Source: JAPSGM01 sp036556985 (GTDB lineage: Bacteria > Chloroflexota > Limnocylindria > QHBO01). Taken from it: 55,865 bases of DNA. This document shows, in pieces, positions 24,368 through 32,318 of the stretch. The notes under the pieces were generated by a model. That model had not been told where the DNA came from and ran no database searches. It saw only the letters and a list, made by a program, of their open reading frames with translations. The position numbers and the translations under genes were made by a program. Location: NCBI GenBank assembly GCA_036556985.1, contig DATBIK010000041.1:1-55865 (forward strand), given 5' to 3'. Each line of letters starts with the position of its first letter. Position 1 is the stretch's first letter.

Positions 24368-25143
24368 CGGACCGCCGGACCGTGCGACTCCCGTTTACAT
24401 GGCGCATCGCGTCCCGCGTCGAGCGCCCGGAAGCGGTCCTCCTCGCGCTCGTGCTCGCCGGCGTGGCTGCCGCCGGATGGTACGGAACCGGATTCTGGCT
24501 GGCCGTGGCGGTCGCCACCCAGCTCGTGCTCGGAGGCCTGGGCGCGGTGTGGATCATCGGTCCGGTTACCGCAGGGCTCGGCTTCGCGCGCTATGCGACG
24601 CTGGCGGCGGCCGGTGTCGCGCTGACCGTGTTCGGACGGCAGGCGGTGGGCGTCATCGGCATCGCCATGCTGCCGATCGCCGCCCTGCTGCTGTGGGCCG
24701 TGGTCTGGCTGGAGCTTCGGACGAGCAAGCAAGGAAGCGGGGGGCTCGGCCTGGAGCTGGCCATGATCGGCATCGTCTTCGCCGCGGCCGCAGGCTTCGC
24801 CCGGCTCGCCGGCGCCGATGGATGGCCGGCCGGAATCGGCCTCACCCTGGCAGTCACCGCGGTCCCGGCCGTGCGGAGCGCCGAGCGCCGCTCGCGCTTC
24901 GGAGTGGAGGCGGTGGGACAGGCGTTGCTCCATCTCCTCGCGGTGGCGCAGGTCGCGGCCGTGGTCGCGCTGCTCGCGATCCCGCCGATCGTCGGCGCCG
25001 CGCTGCTGGCGCTCACCTTCCACGCCTGGGGCGGCGCGGCCGAATCCCTCGACGAGGGGGCATCCGCCCGGTCGGTCGCGCTCGAGTTCGGCGCGCTGGC
25101 GGTCCTCGGCGTGGTGGTGGCACTGCTCCTCTCCGGCGCCTGA
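24364..25143 (+). CDS. polytopic membrane protein of unknown function
   Basis: 259 residues, about eight hydrophobic helices (AVLLALVLAGVAAAGWYGTG, LLLWAVVWLEL, LAMIGIVFAAAAGFARLAG, VAVVALLAIPPIVGAALLAL, ALAVLGVVVALLLSG) with short basic loops. No signature recognised. The ATGA overlap with polX indicates coupled expression. Confidence 0.7.
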   Translation: MTDRRTVRLPFTWRIASRVERPEAVLLALVLAGVAAAGWYGTGFWLAVAVATQLVLGGLGAVWIIGPVTAGLGFARYATLAAAGVALTVFGRQAVGVIGIAMLPIAALLLWAVVWLELRTSKQGSGGLGLELAMIGIVFAAAAGFARLAGADGWPAGIGLTLAVTAVPAVRSAERRSRFGVEAVGQALLHLLAVAQVAAVVALLAIPPIVGAALLALTFHAWGGAAESLDEGASARSVALEFGALAVLGVVVALLLSGA

Positions 25144-25164
25144 CGCCTCGCGGCGTCGGCCTCG

Positions 25165-25193
25165 TTGACACCCCCATCAGCCGGTGCTACAAC
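25165..25193 (+). promoter_or_regulatory. sigma-70-type promoter for the TPR/methyltransferase-like pair
   Basis: TTGACA at 25165-25170, a 17-base spacer and TACAAC at 25188-25193. It leaves a leader of about 85 bases before ATG 25285. Confidence 0.7.
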
Positions 25194-25284
25194 AAGGCGC
25201 TTTCGGCGACCCTGACGCACGCCGAGAGCATCCCAGCATGCCAGATTGACGAATCCGCTCATCGCGGGGAGACGTAGCGCACCC

Positions 25285-26112
25285 ATGACGCTCGGCGACA
25301 CCGACACCATCATTCGGCAGCGACGCCAGCTGGCCGAGACGGCAATCTCCCATGCCACCCGAGGCGACTGGGAGGCAGCCGTCCAGGCCAACCGCGAGCT
25401 GCTCGAGTCCGGACCGGATACGGACGCGTACAACCGCCTCGGCAAGGCGCTCGCCGAGCTGGGCCGCAACGACGAGGCACTCGAGGCCTACCGTGAGGCG
25501 CTGACGCGGGATGCCACGAACCGCATCGCCGAACGGAACGTGGCCCGCCTGCAGGTCCTCGTCGGCGCTACCGCCGGCGCCCGCGAGAACGGGAAGCCGG
25601 AGAAGGCGTCCGCCGCCTCGTTCATCGAGGAGATGGGCAAGACCGGCCACGCTCGCATCATCAACGTCGCGCCCGCGCGGCAGCTGGCGCCCCTTTCCCC
25701 CGGCGACGCGGTGGAGCTGAGGCTCGAGCGCGATCTGCTCATGGCGCAGGTCGGGGACGTGGAGCTCGGCCAGGTCGAGCCGCGAGTCGGCACTCGGCTG
25801 GCGAGGCTCATGAAGGGCGGGAACCGCTACGACGCGGCGATCACCCAGCTCGACCGCGAGGAGGTCCGGATCATCATCCGCGAGACGTACGCGCACCCGG
25901 ACAACTTCGACAAGGTCTCCTTCCCGGGCAGCTCGGCCGCCCGGCCTGGTGGCGTGCGACCCGACATTCGGGGCAGTGCGCTCCGCTACGATGACGAGGA
26001 AGAGAGCGAGGAGCTCGAGGAGGAGCAGGAGGAGGTCGAGGAGCTCGACACCAGCCTGCCCGAGTACTCCGCCGAGCCCGAGCTCGAAGAGGAGCTGATC
26101 GAGGAAGCGTAG
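25285..26112 (+). CDS. TPR protein with conserved middle domain and acidic tail
   Basis: 275 residues. About 1-95 are TPR-like helices (ISHATRGDWEAAVQANRELL, YNRLGKALAELGRNDEALEA, YREALTRDATNRIAERNVAR). About 125-225 form a beta-rich domain (AVELRLERDLLMAQVGDVEL, GTRLARLMKGGNRYDAAITQ, VRIIIRETYAHPDNFDKVSF). The last ~45 residues are almost all Glu/Asp. It has its own promoter and ends 8 bases before the large methyltransferase-like gene, so the two products may act together. A scaffold or nucleic-acid-mimic role for the acidic tail is speculation. Confidence 0.8.
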   Translation: MTLGDTDTIIRQRRQLAETAISHATRGDWEAAVQANRELLESGPDTDAYNRLGKALAELGRNDEALEAYREALTRDATNRIAERNVARLQVLVGATAGARENGKPEKASAASFIEEMGKTGHARIINVAPARQLAPLSPGDAVELRLERDLLMAQVGDVELGQVEPRVGTRLARLMKGGNRYDAAITQLDREEVRIIIRETYAHPDNFDKVSFPGSSAARPGGVRPDIRGSALRYDDEEESEELEEEQEEVEELDTSLPEYSAEPELEEELIEEA

Positions 26113-26120
26113 GAGGCCCG

Positions 26121-28931
26121 ATGGGCGACTCCGGTCCGAGGCGACTCGACCACGTCGTCCTCCCTCGTCGCCTCCCGGGGCTCGCGCTGCTCGAGCGCTA
26201 CTTCCCCTCGCCGGCCGACAACCAGCTCGACGCCGAGCTGACCGCTTTCGCGCGGCCCGGCGACACCGTCCTCGACCCCTGGGCCGGCACCGGCTGGACC
26301 GCGCGTCGCGCCATCGCGCACGGCATGCGGGCCGTTGCCGCCGACCCGAGCCCGTTCGGCCAGCTCGCCGGCCAGGCCTTCCTCCTCGCGCCGGAACCCG
26401 GAGCGATCGACGCCGCCTTCGCGGGGCTCGCGGCGTCGCGCAGGGTCGACGTGCCGCTGCGGCAGCACATCGAGGAGCTGTACGCCACCCGCTGCGCCGC
26501 CTGCCGCCGTCCGGTGGTCGGCGACCAGTTCATCTGGCCGCGCGACGCCGACGCGCCCTCGCGCAAGGTCTACCGCTGCGCGGGCTGCGAGCTGTCGGTC
26601 GGCGGGGACGTCGACCGCGTCGCCCCCGTTGACGACGTCGACCTCGCCAAGCTCGGCATCGACCGCCCGGCGTCCGACGTCGTGGACGAGGCGGAGCCGG
26701 ATCCCGAGTCGGACGAGGACCTGCCCGAGGCGCCGGTGGGCCTCACCGCGGCACCTATGCCTCCCGATCCCGTGCCGTCGCTCGGCGAAGGCGGCGAGCC
26801 CCCGCCCCCGCCGGCCGTGCCTCCCGACCCGCCGACCGGCGGCGAGGCCGGCCCGCGATTCGCCTCCACGGTCATGCCCGATCCGGCGCCGCCGGCCACC
26901 GCGGTCGATGTGCGTCGCGGCCCGCACTACCAGCAGCTGCGCGACCGCTTTCCGGTCCTGGACGGCCGCACCGAGCTGGTCGAGGAGATCCTCGAGCTGT
27001 ACACCCCGCGGAACCTGTACGCGCTCCAGACGATCGCGAACAAGATCGACGCCGAGGTCCGCGACCAGGCCATGGCGGCGCTGTTCCGCCTGGCTCTCGC
27101 CGCATGCCTGCTCCCGGCCAGCCGGCTGAACGGCTACCCCGGCCGCGTGGCGTCGCTGCGGATCAGTGCCGGCCGGGTGCGGCAGCCCGCCTCGCGCTTC
27201 CAGCGCGAGGTGAACGTGTGGCGCCTCTTCGAGGGCGCGGTCCAGGACGTGCGGGTCGCGGTGGCGGCGCTCGGCCGCGAGCGGCGGCCGGCGCGTTTCG
27301 CCGCCGGCCTCGAGGAGCTCGGCGGAGTGGGGGCCGCGAACGTGCTCTGGATCCGCTGCCGTCCGGCTGTGGTGGGCCAGTACCTGCCCGCCGACGGCGT
27401 TGACCTCGTCCTGGGATCGGTCTCCGATGCTGCGAACGTCGACGAGCTGAGCTTCGAGTATCTCGCCACCGGCTGGCTGCTCGGGCGCGAGGCGGCGGAA
27501 ACGCTGCGGCTCGAGCCCCTGTTCGGCGCCGCGCCGGCGCGCAACGACGGCGCGGAGGCCACCGCCCTGCGCCACGCGGTGGCATCGGCGGCCGGTGCCC
27601 TGAAGCCGGACGGATGGTTCAGCGTCCTCGTCGAGGGCGGCGACCCGGACCGCGTGCTCGCCGTGGCGCTCGCCGGAGCCGCGGCGGGGCTGCGCCTCGT
27701 CCACGTCATCCACCGCGAGTCGCGACGCAGCGGCGACGGGGTCACGATCCACCTGCGCAAGCCGTCGGCCGAGGACCGCTTGCGCGAGGTCATGCAGCCG
27801 CAGCCGCTGCGCCTCGGAGCGGAGGACGGCCACCTCACCTACCCGGAGCTGGCCGATGCGATCGATCGCGCCGCCGGCGACCTGCTCCGGGCGCGAGGCG
27901 AGCCGGTGGGGCTGATGCGCATCGCGGCCGCCGTCCTCCTCGACCTGGAGCGCGCCGGCCTCCTGCGGCGCCTGGCCCAGTCGCGCCAGAACGGCGAGCG
28001 CGGCGCGGACGCCCCGGCCGCCGATGACCTCGAAGGTCGGATGGAGCGCGGCCCCGCGGCGCTGCTCAGCACGCTGCTCCGGGAAGAGCTCGGGCGCGAC
28101 GACCATCCCACCCTCGTGCGCGTCGGGGATCCCGAACGACCGATGTGGTGGCTCCGGCGGCCGGAGCTCGCCGATGCGCCGCTCGCCGACCGGGTCGAGT
28201 GGTCCACGTTCTCGATCCTGTCGACGGCCGGGCGCCTGGACGAGGACGGCTTCCTGGAGCGGATCTACGCCCTGTTCCCGGGCCTCGAGGCGCCGGACGA
28301 GGAGCTCGTGCGCGCCTGCCTGGCGGCCTATGCGACGACGGGGGATGGCGGGCGGCTGCGGACCGATGACGACCTGGCTCGCCGGCTGGAGGAGCACGCC
28401 CGCGTCATCGGCCTGTTGGTGGATTACGCGCACCGGTTGGGGCTGAGGGCCTGGGTGAGCAAGCGCGAGCACGACCGACCCTACGCGGGGGCGACGCTCC
28501 TCGATCAGCTCCACGAGGACGAGCGCCGCGCCTACCTGCCGCTCATCGTGCGCGCGCCGGCCGAGGTGCTCGGGGCGGTCGACGCGATCTGGTACCGCCG
28601 CGGCCGGCTTGCCTTCCTGTTCGAGGTGGAGTGGACCGCCATGATGGGAGAGGCGGTCCTGCGCCGCGGCCGGCAGATCGAGCCGACCGACGAGCAGGCA
28701 CGCTTCCTCGTCTTCCCGGCGGAGCGGACAGAGCTCGTCCGGCTGAAGCTCGAGCGGTCGCCGTGGCTGCGCGGCGAGATCGAGCGGCAGAACTGGCACT
28801 TCCTGAAATGGCAGCACCTCGAGGCGCTGGCCGGCCACCCCGGCGCGGGCCTGGAGCGTCTCGAGCCGGTGCTCGGCCTGTCGCCGCTCATCGAGCGCGG
28901 CGGGCAGCAGCTCACGATGTTCGGGGAGTGA
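26121..28931 (+). CDS. large protein: degenerate DNA-methyltransferase-like region plus PD-(D/E)xK-like C-terminus
   Basis: 936 residues. The N-terminus has a SAM-binding-like motif, TVLDPWAGTGWTARRAI (52-58 core), and AADPSPF. A zinc ribbon follows (C125, C128, C153, C156), then an acidic and proline-rich linker (about 165-275) and helices with LYTPRNLYALQTIANKIDAE. Where DNA methyltransferases of this type carry DPPY, this protein has VDLVLGSVSDAANVDELSFE (near 430), so methyl transfer is doubtful. Near 820-836, VDAIWYRRGRLAFLFEVEWT resembles the catalytic strand pair of PD-(D/E)xK nucleases. It is paired with the TPR gene. Restriction, DNA repair or another DNA transaction are all possible. 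Confidence 0.65.
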   Translation: MGDSGPRRLDHVVLPRRLPGLALLERYFPSPADNQLDAELTAFARPGDTVLDPWAGTGWTARRAIAHGMRAVAADPSPFGQLAGQAFLLAPEPGAIDAAFAGLAASRRVDVPLRQHIEELYATRCAACRRPVVGDQFIWPRDADAPSRKVYRCAGCELSVGGDVDRVAPVDDVDLAKLGIDRPASDVVDEAEPDPESDEDLPEAPVGLTAAPMPPDPVPSLGEGGEPPPPPAVPPDPPTGGEAGPRFASTVMPDPAPPATAVDVRRGPHYQQLRDRFPVLDGRTELVEEILELYTPRNLYALQTIANKIDAEVRDQAMAALFRLALAACLLPASRLNGYPGRVASLRISAGRVRQPASRFQREVNVWRLFEGAVQDVRVAVAALGRERRPARFAAGLEELGGVGAANVLWIRCRPAVVGQYLPADGVDLVLGSVSDAANVDELSFEYLATGWLLGREAAETLRLEPLFGAAPARNDGAEATALRHAVASAAGALKPDGWFSVLVEGGDPDRVLAVALAGAAAGLRLVHVIHRESRRSGDGVTIHLRKPSAEDRLREVMQPQPLRLGAEDGHLTYPELADAIDRAAGDLLRARGEPVGLMRIAAAVLLDLERAGLLRRLAQSRQNGERGADAPAADDLEGRMERGPAALLSTLLREELGRDDHPTLVRVGDPERPMWWLRRPELADAPLADRVEWSTFSILSTAGRLDEDGFLERIYALFPGLEAPDEELVRACLAAYATTGDGGRLRTDDDLARRLEEHARVIGLLVDYAHRLGLRAWVSKREHDRPYAGATLLDQLHEDERRAYLPLIVRAPAEVLGAVDAIWYRRGRLAFLFEVEWTAMMGEAVLRRGRQIEPTDEQARFLVFPAERTELVRLKLERSPWLRGEIERQNWHFLKWQHLEALAGHPGAGLERLEPVLGLSPLIERGGQQLTMFGE

Positions 28932-29005
28932 TCGAGAAGGCGAACGCTCGGTCGGTCGGTGGGCAATCCATCGGCAGCACCTTGACCGCGGCGCTATGCT
29001 CAGCC

Positions 29006-29040
29006 CGGGAGTGCCGTGGTTCCCCCCTGCGGCACTCCCG
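29006..29040. terminator. long hairpin between convergent genes
   Basis: CGGGAGTGCCG and CGGCACTCCCG form a perfect 11-bp stem around a 13-base C-rich loop, between the stop of the 936-residue protein gene and the csoR stop. Likely a two-way terminator; no long T run follows. Confidence 0.6.
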
Positions 29041-29048
29041 TTGCCGTC

Positions 29049-29396
29049 TCAGGCAGGGCGCCGCCGCGACTGGCGCCGGCCCACCGCGCGGCGCACGACG
29101 GCCATGACCTCGTCGACGTAGGGCTGCCCCTCGCCCGTCTCGATGGCGTGCGCCAGGCAGCCGGCGACGTGATCCTCGAGCACGAGCATGGCGACCTGGT
29201 CGGCGGCCGCGGTGAGCGCCTCGACCTGCTGGAGGACGTCGAGGCAGTACGCCTCCTCGTCGACCAGCCGCTGGAGCCCGCGGGCCTGGCCCTCGATCCG
29301 GCGCAGGCGGTGGAGGAGGAGCGTGCGGTCCTTGGAGTACGCGTGGCGGAAGTGGGCCGGGTGGCCAGCCGCCGGTCCGGCGGCCTCATCGGTCAT
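29049..29396 (-). CDS. csoR: CsoR-family copper-type metal-sensing repressor
   Basis: 115-residue four-helix repressor. The DNA-binding/tetramer segment is LLLHRLRRIEGQARGLQRLV. The copper ligand set is present with exact CsoR spacing: Cys51, His76 and Cys80 (AYCLDVL; LEDHVAGC). ATG 29396 is chosen because a CATACT -10-like box ends 10 bases upstream; an upstream in-frame extension would read through the operator. Copper export genes (copA, copZ) are not adjacent, so it is orphan in this window and may act elsewhere or on the divergent PIG-L gene. Confidence 0.9.
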   Translation of the reverse strand: MTDEAAGPAAGHPAHFRHAYSKDRTLLLHRLRRIEGQARGLQRLVDEEAYCLDVLQQVEALTAAADQVAMLVLEDHVAGCLAHAIETGEGQPYVDEVMAVVRRAVGRRQSRRRPA

Positions 29397-29412
29397 ACTG
29401 CCCCGCAGTATG
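29394..29412. promoter_or_regulatory. CsoR-type operator overlapping the csoR start codon
   Basis: CATACTGC-CCC-GCAGTATG, a perfect 8-bp inverted repeat with a 3-base spacer. The TACT...AGTA form with a G/C core fits CsoR/RcnR operators. It includes the csoR ATG and its -10 region, which predicts autoregulation. Confidence 0.75.
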
Positions 29413-29440
29413 CGAACACCGGGTGGAGGCGTCAACGTCG

Positions 29441-29446
29441 TAGGAT
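29441..29446 (+). promoter_or_regulatory. -10 box of the PIG-L gene (leaderless)
   Basis: TAGGAT ends 6 bases before ATG 29453. Confidence 0.5.
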
Positions 29447-29452
29447 GGGCCG

Positions 29453-30184
29453 ATGCCTGACGACCGCGAACGACACGAGCTCGTCAGCCCGCTCGAGCGC
29501 GTGCTCGTGATCTTCAGCCACCCCGACGACGCCGAGTTCGGCGCCGCTCCTGCCATCGCCGCCCTCGCCGCCGGCGGGGCGCGGATCGACTACGTGGTGA
29601 CGACCGACGGGGGAAAGGGGACCGACGACGCGAGCGTCAGCCCCGAGGCGCTGGCGGCGACACGGGCCGCCGAGCAGCGGGCTGCGGCGGACGTCCTTGG
29701 CGTGACCGAGATCGTGCATCTCGGCTACCCCGACGGCTACCTGACGCCGTCGCTCGAGCTGCGGCGCGACATCACGCGCGAGATCCGTCGCTTCCGCCCC
29801 GACCTCGTCATCGCCCAGCATCCGGTGCGCCGGCTCGAGGCAAGCCCGTTCATGAACCATCCGGACCACATCGCCACCGGGGAGGCAACGCTCGCCGCGG
29901 TCTACCCCGCGGCGCGCGACCGCCACAACTTTCCCGAGCTCGTCGAGGAGGGCTTTGAGCCGTGGAAGGTGCGCCAGGTGCTCGTCACCGGCGCCGAGCG
30001 ACCGAACCTGTGGATCGATGTGGCCGAGACCTTCGTGACCGGGCTGCGGGCGCTCCACTGCCACGAGAGCCAGCTGGACGACGTGGCCGAGGTGGAGGAG
30101 CACCTGCGCGAGCGCGTCGCGACCGCCGGCGAGCCCGTCGGGCTGCCGATGGCCCAGGCCTTCCTCTCGATCCTGCTCACGTGA
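29453..30184 (+). CDS. PIG-L family zinc deacetylase (first copy)
   Basis: 243 residues of the LmbE/PIG-L fold. It has the metal/base motif FSHPDDAEFG near residue 22 and the third ligand in MNHPDHIATGEA. VTTDGGKGTDD and LGYPDGYLTPS match BshB-like enzymes that remove N-acetyl groups from small glycosides. The full catalytic set is present, unlike the copy at 36362. The substrate may be a bacillithiol- or mycothiol-type intermediate, not determinable here. It overlaps the ABC exporter gene start. Confidence 0.88.
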   Translation: MPDDRERHELVSPLERVLVIFSHPDDAEFGAAPAIAALAAGGARIDYVVTTDGGKGTDDASVSPEALAATRAAEQRAAADVLGVTEIVHLGYPDGYLTPSLELRRDITREIRRFRPDLVIAQHPVRRLEASPFMNHPDHIATGEATLAAVYPAARDRHNFPELVEEGFEPWKVRQVLVTGAERPNLWIDVAETFVTGLRALHCHESQLDDVAEVEEHLRERVATAGEPVGLPMAQAFLSILLT

Positions 30185-32082
30185 TGCGCGGCGGTGGGGG
30201 GCGCGGTCACTGGGGCGGCCCCGAACCGGACCTCACCGCCCGGCCCGGCCATGCGCCGCGCACGCTGCGGCGCATCCTCGGCTTCTTCCGGCCGTACCGC
30301 GGACGCCTGGGGGTCATCGCCGGCCTCATCCTCGTCACGGTCAGCATCGGCGTCGTCAACCCGATCCTGCTGAAGCTCGTCATCGACAACCTGCTCGGCC
30401 CGCAGGACCTGGGGCTGCTGTACCTGCAGTGCGGGCTCATGATCGTGCTGCCGATCATCAGCTCCGGCATCGGCGTCTGGCAGTCGTTCCTCTCGAACGT
30501 GGTCGGGCAGCGGGTGATGGACGACCTGCGGCTGGCGCTCTACACCCACCTGCAATGGATGCCGCTGCGCTTCTTCACCGAGACGCGCACCGGCGAGATC
30601 CAGAGCCGCATCGGCAACGACGTGAACGGCGTGCAGTCGGTGGTGACCGATACCGCCGCGTCGCTGCTCGCGAACTTCGCGACCGTGGCGACCACGGTGG
30701 TGGCGATGCTCATCCTCGACTGGCGGCTGACGGTCCTCTCGCTGGGGATGCTGCCGGTCTTCGCCTACATCACCTACCGCGTCGGCAAGGTGCGCCGCGA
30801 GGTGAGCGGCCTGACCCAGCGCTCGCTGGCCGAGGTGAGCGCCATCACCGAGGAGTCGCTGAGCGTCTCGGGCATCCTGCTGTCGAAAACGTTCGGCCAG
30901 CAGCGCGCGTCGATCGAGCGCTTCCGGGCCGAGTCGCGCCGGCTGGGCGACCTGCAGATCCGGCAGCAGATGATCGGGCGCTGGCTGTTCGCGCTGATCG
31001 GCACCTTCTTCAGCATCGCGCCGGCCTTCGTCTACCTGCTGGCCGGCTCGCTCATCATCGGCGGCGACACGAACGTGAGCATCGGCACGATCGTGGCCTT
31101 CACGACGCTCCAGAGCCGCCTCTTCTTCCCGCTCGGGCAGCTGCTGAACGTGCAGGTCGAGATCCAGGGTGCGCTGGCCCTGTTCGACCGCATCTTCGAG
31201 TACCTCGAGATGCCGCACGACATCACCGACGCGCCGGACGCGATCTCGCTCGACACCGCCGCCCTGCATGGGGAGGTGCGGCTGCGCGACGTCAGCTTCC
31301 GCTACCCGCGCTCGGCGGCGCAGGTGGCGGTCCAGGCCGAGGCGGAGCTGGCCGAGGCCACCGGGCGCGCCGTCGCGGTTCCGATCCAGCCCTTCGCCCT
31401 GTACGAGATCGACTTCACCGCGCGTCCCGGGGAGCTGGTGGCGCTCGTCGGCCCGTCCGGATCGGGCAAGACGACGACGACGTACCTCATCCCGCGGCTG
31501 TACGACGTGGACAGCGGCGCGGTGGAGATCGACGGCCGCGACGTGCGCGGCGTGACCATCGAGTCGCTGGGCCGGGTCATCGGCGTCGTCACCCAGGAGA
31601 CGTACCTGTTCCACAACACCGTGCTCGAGAACCTGCGCTACGCCAAGCCGGAGGCCACGATGGACGAGATCGAGGCCGCCGCCAGCGCCGCCGCCATCCA
31701 CGACCGCGTCCTCGAGCTGCCCGAGGGCTACGACACGGTGGTGGGGGAGCGGGGCTACAAGCTGTCCGGCGGGGAGAAGCAGCGCATCGCCATCGCCCGC
31801 GTCCTGCTCAAGGACCCGCGCATCCTCATCCTGGACGAGGCGACCAGCGCGCTCGACTCGGTGAGCGAGCGGCTCATCCAGGCCGCGCTTACGCGGCTGA
31901 TGGAGGGCCGCACCACGATCGCCATCGCCCACCGCCTGTCGACGATCCTGCGCGCCGACCAGATCCTCGTCTTCGACCGGGGCCGGATCGTGGAGCGCGG
32001 CACGCACGCCGAGCTCGTCGCGCACGAGGGCCTCTACGCCCGGCTGTACGCCGAGCAGTTCGCCGCGGAGCGGCCGGCCTGA
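30184..32082 (+). CDS. ABC exporter, fused transmembrane and ATPase domains
   Basis: 632 residues of MsbA/MDR-like half-transporter. The N-terminal membrane domain has about six helices (LGVIAGLILVTVSIGVVNPI, LANFATVATTVVAMLILDW). The nucleotide-binding domain has Walker A GPSGSGKTTTTYL, Q-loop VVTQETYLFHNT, signature LSGGEKQRIAIA, Walker B RILILDEATSALDS and the H-loop IAHRLSTI. An inserted stretch (AQVAVQAEAELAEATGRAVA) lengthens the first strands of the ATPase. ATG 30184 overlaps the PIG-L stop; a GTG codon before it is an alternative. It would act as a homodimer. Substrate unknown. Confidence 0.92.
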   Translation: MRGGGGRGHWGGPEPDLTARPGHAPRTLRRILGFFRPYRGRLGVIAGLILVTVSIGVVNPILLKLVIDNLLGPQDLGLLYLQCGLMIVLPIISSGIGVWQSFLSNVVGQRVMDDLRLALYTHLQWMPLRFFTETRTGEIQSRIGNDVNGVQSVVTDTAASLLANFATVATTVVAMLILDWRLTVLSLGMLPVFAYITYRVGKVRREVSGLTQRSLAEVSAITEESLSVSGILLSKTFGQQRASIERFRAESRRLGDLQIRQQMIGRWLFALIGTFFSIAPAFVYLLAGSLIIGGDTNVSIGTIVAFTTLQSRLFFPLGQLLNVQVEIQGALALFDRIFEYLEMPHDITDAPDAISLDTAALHGEVRLRDVSFRYPRSAAQVAVQAEAELAEATGRAVAVPIQPFALYEIDFTARPGELVALVGPSGSGKTTTTYLIPRLYDVDSGAVEIDGRDVRGVTIESLGRVIGVVTQETYLFHNTVLENLRYAKPEATMDEIEAAASAAAIHDRVLELPEGYDTVVGERGYKLSGGEKQRIAIARVLLKDPRILILDEATSALDSVSERLIQAALTRLMEGRTTIAIAHRLSTILRADQILVFDRGRIVERGTHAELVAHEGLYARLYAEQFAAERPA

Positions 32083-32083
32083 C

Positions 32084-32261
32084 CCGATAGACCGGTACGA
32101 ATTCAGCCCGGGAGCCGCTTCGGGCCGCGGTTCTCGCGGTCTATCGGTACAGCCGGAGCCTGAAGCGCACCCGGAGGCGTGGCTCACGCTCCCCGCGCAC
32201 CGATAGATCGACCAGGCGAAGCCTGGAGTCTCTGTCAGGCGCAATCCGTACGATAGATCGG
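32084..32261. repeat. four copies of CCGATAGAYCGG, candidate operator array
   Basis: 12-mers at 32084-32095 (plus), 32136-32147 (minus), 32200-32211 (plus) and 32250-32261 (plus), each with at most two changes from CCGATAGATCGG. The motif is itself an imperfect palindrome (CCGAT-AG-ATCGG). Spacings are 52, 64 and 50 bases, close to whole helical turns. It fills the 236-base gap between the ABC exporter and YyaL-like genes, where no gene is visible. Confidence 0.65.
32212..32226. other. hairpin inside the repeat array
   Basis: CCAGGC-GAA-GCCTGG, a perfect 6-bp stem directly after the third repeat copy. GCGTG-GCT-CACGC (32177-32189) lies between copies two and three. The region may also be a structured transcript. 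Confidence 0.4.
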
Positions 32262-32318
32262 TAGAAACGGCCGAGCGGCGTCCGCGCCCCAGCGACTGGC
32301 TCATGTCAGACTCCTCCC

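Noticed and set aside
25986..28838. 950-codon open frame on the minus strand opposite the methyltransferase-like gene
   Set aside because: GC-rich shadow of the plus-strand gene; composition is His/Arg/Gly-rich without any domain, while the plus frame shows clear motifs.
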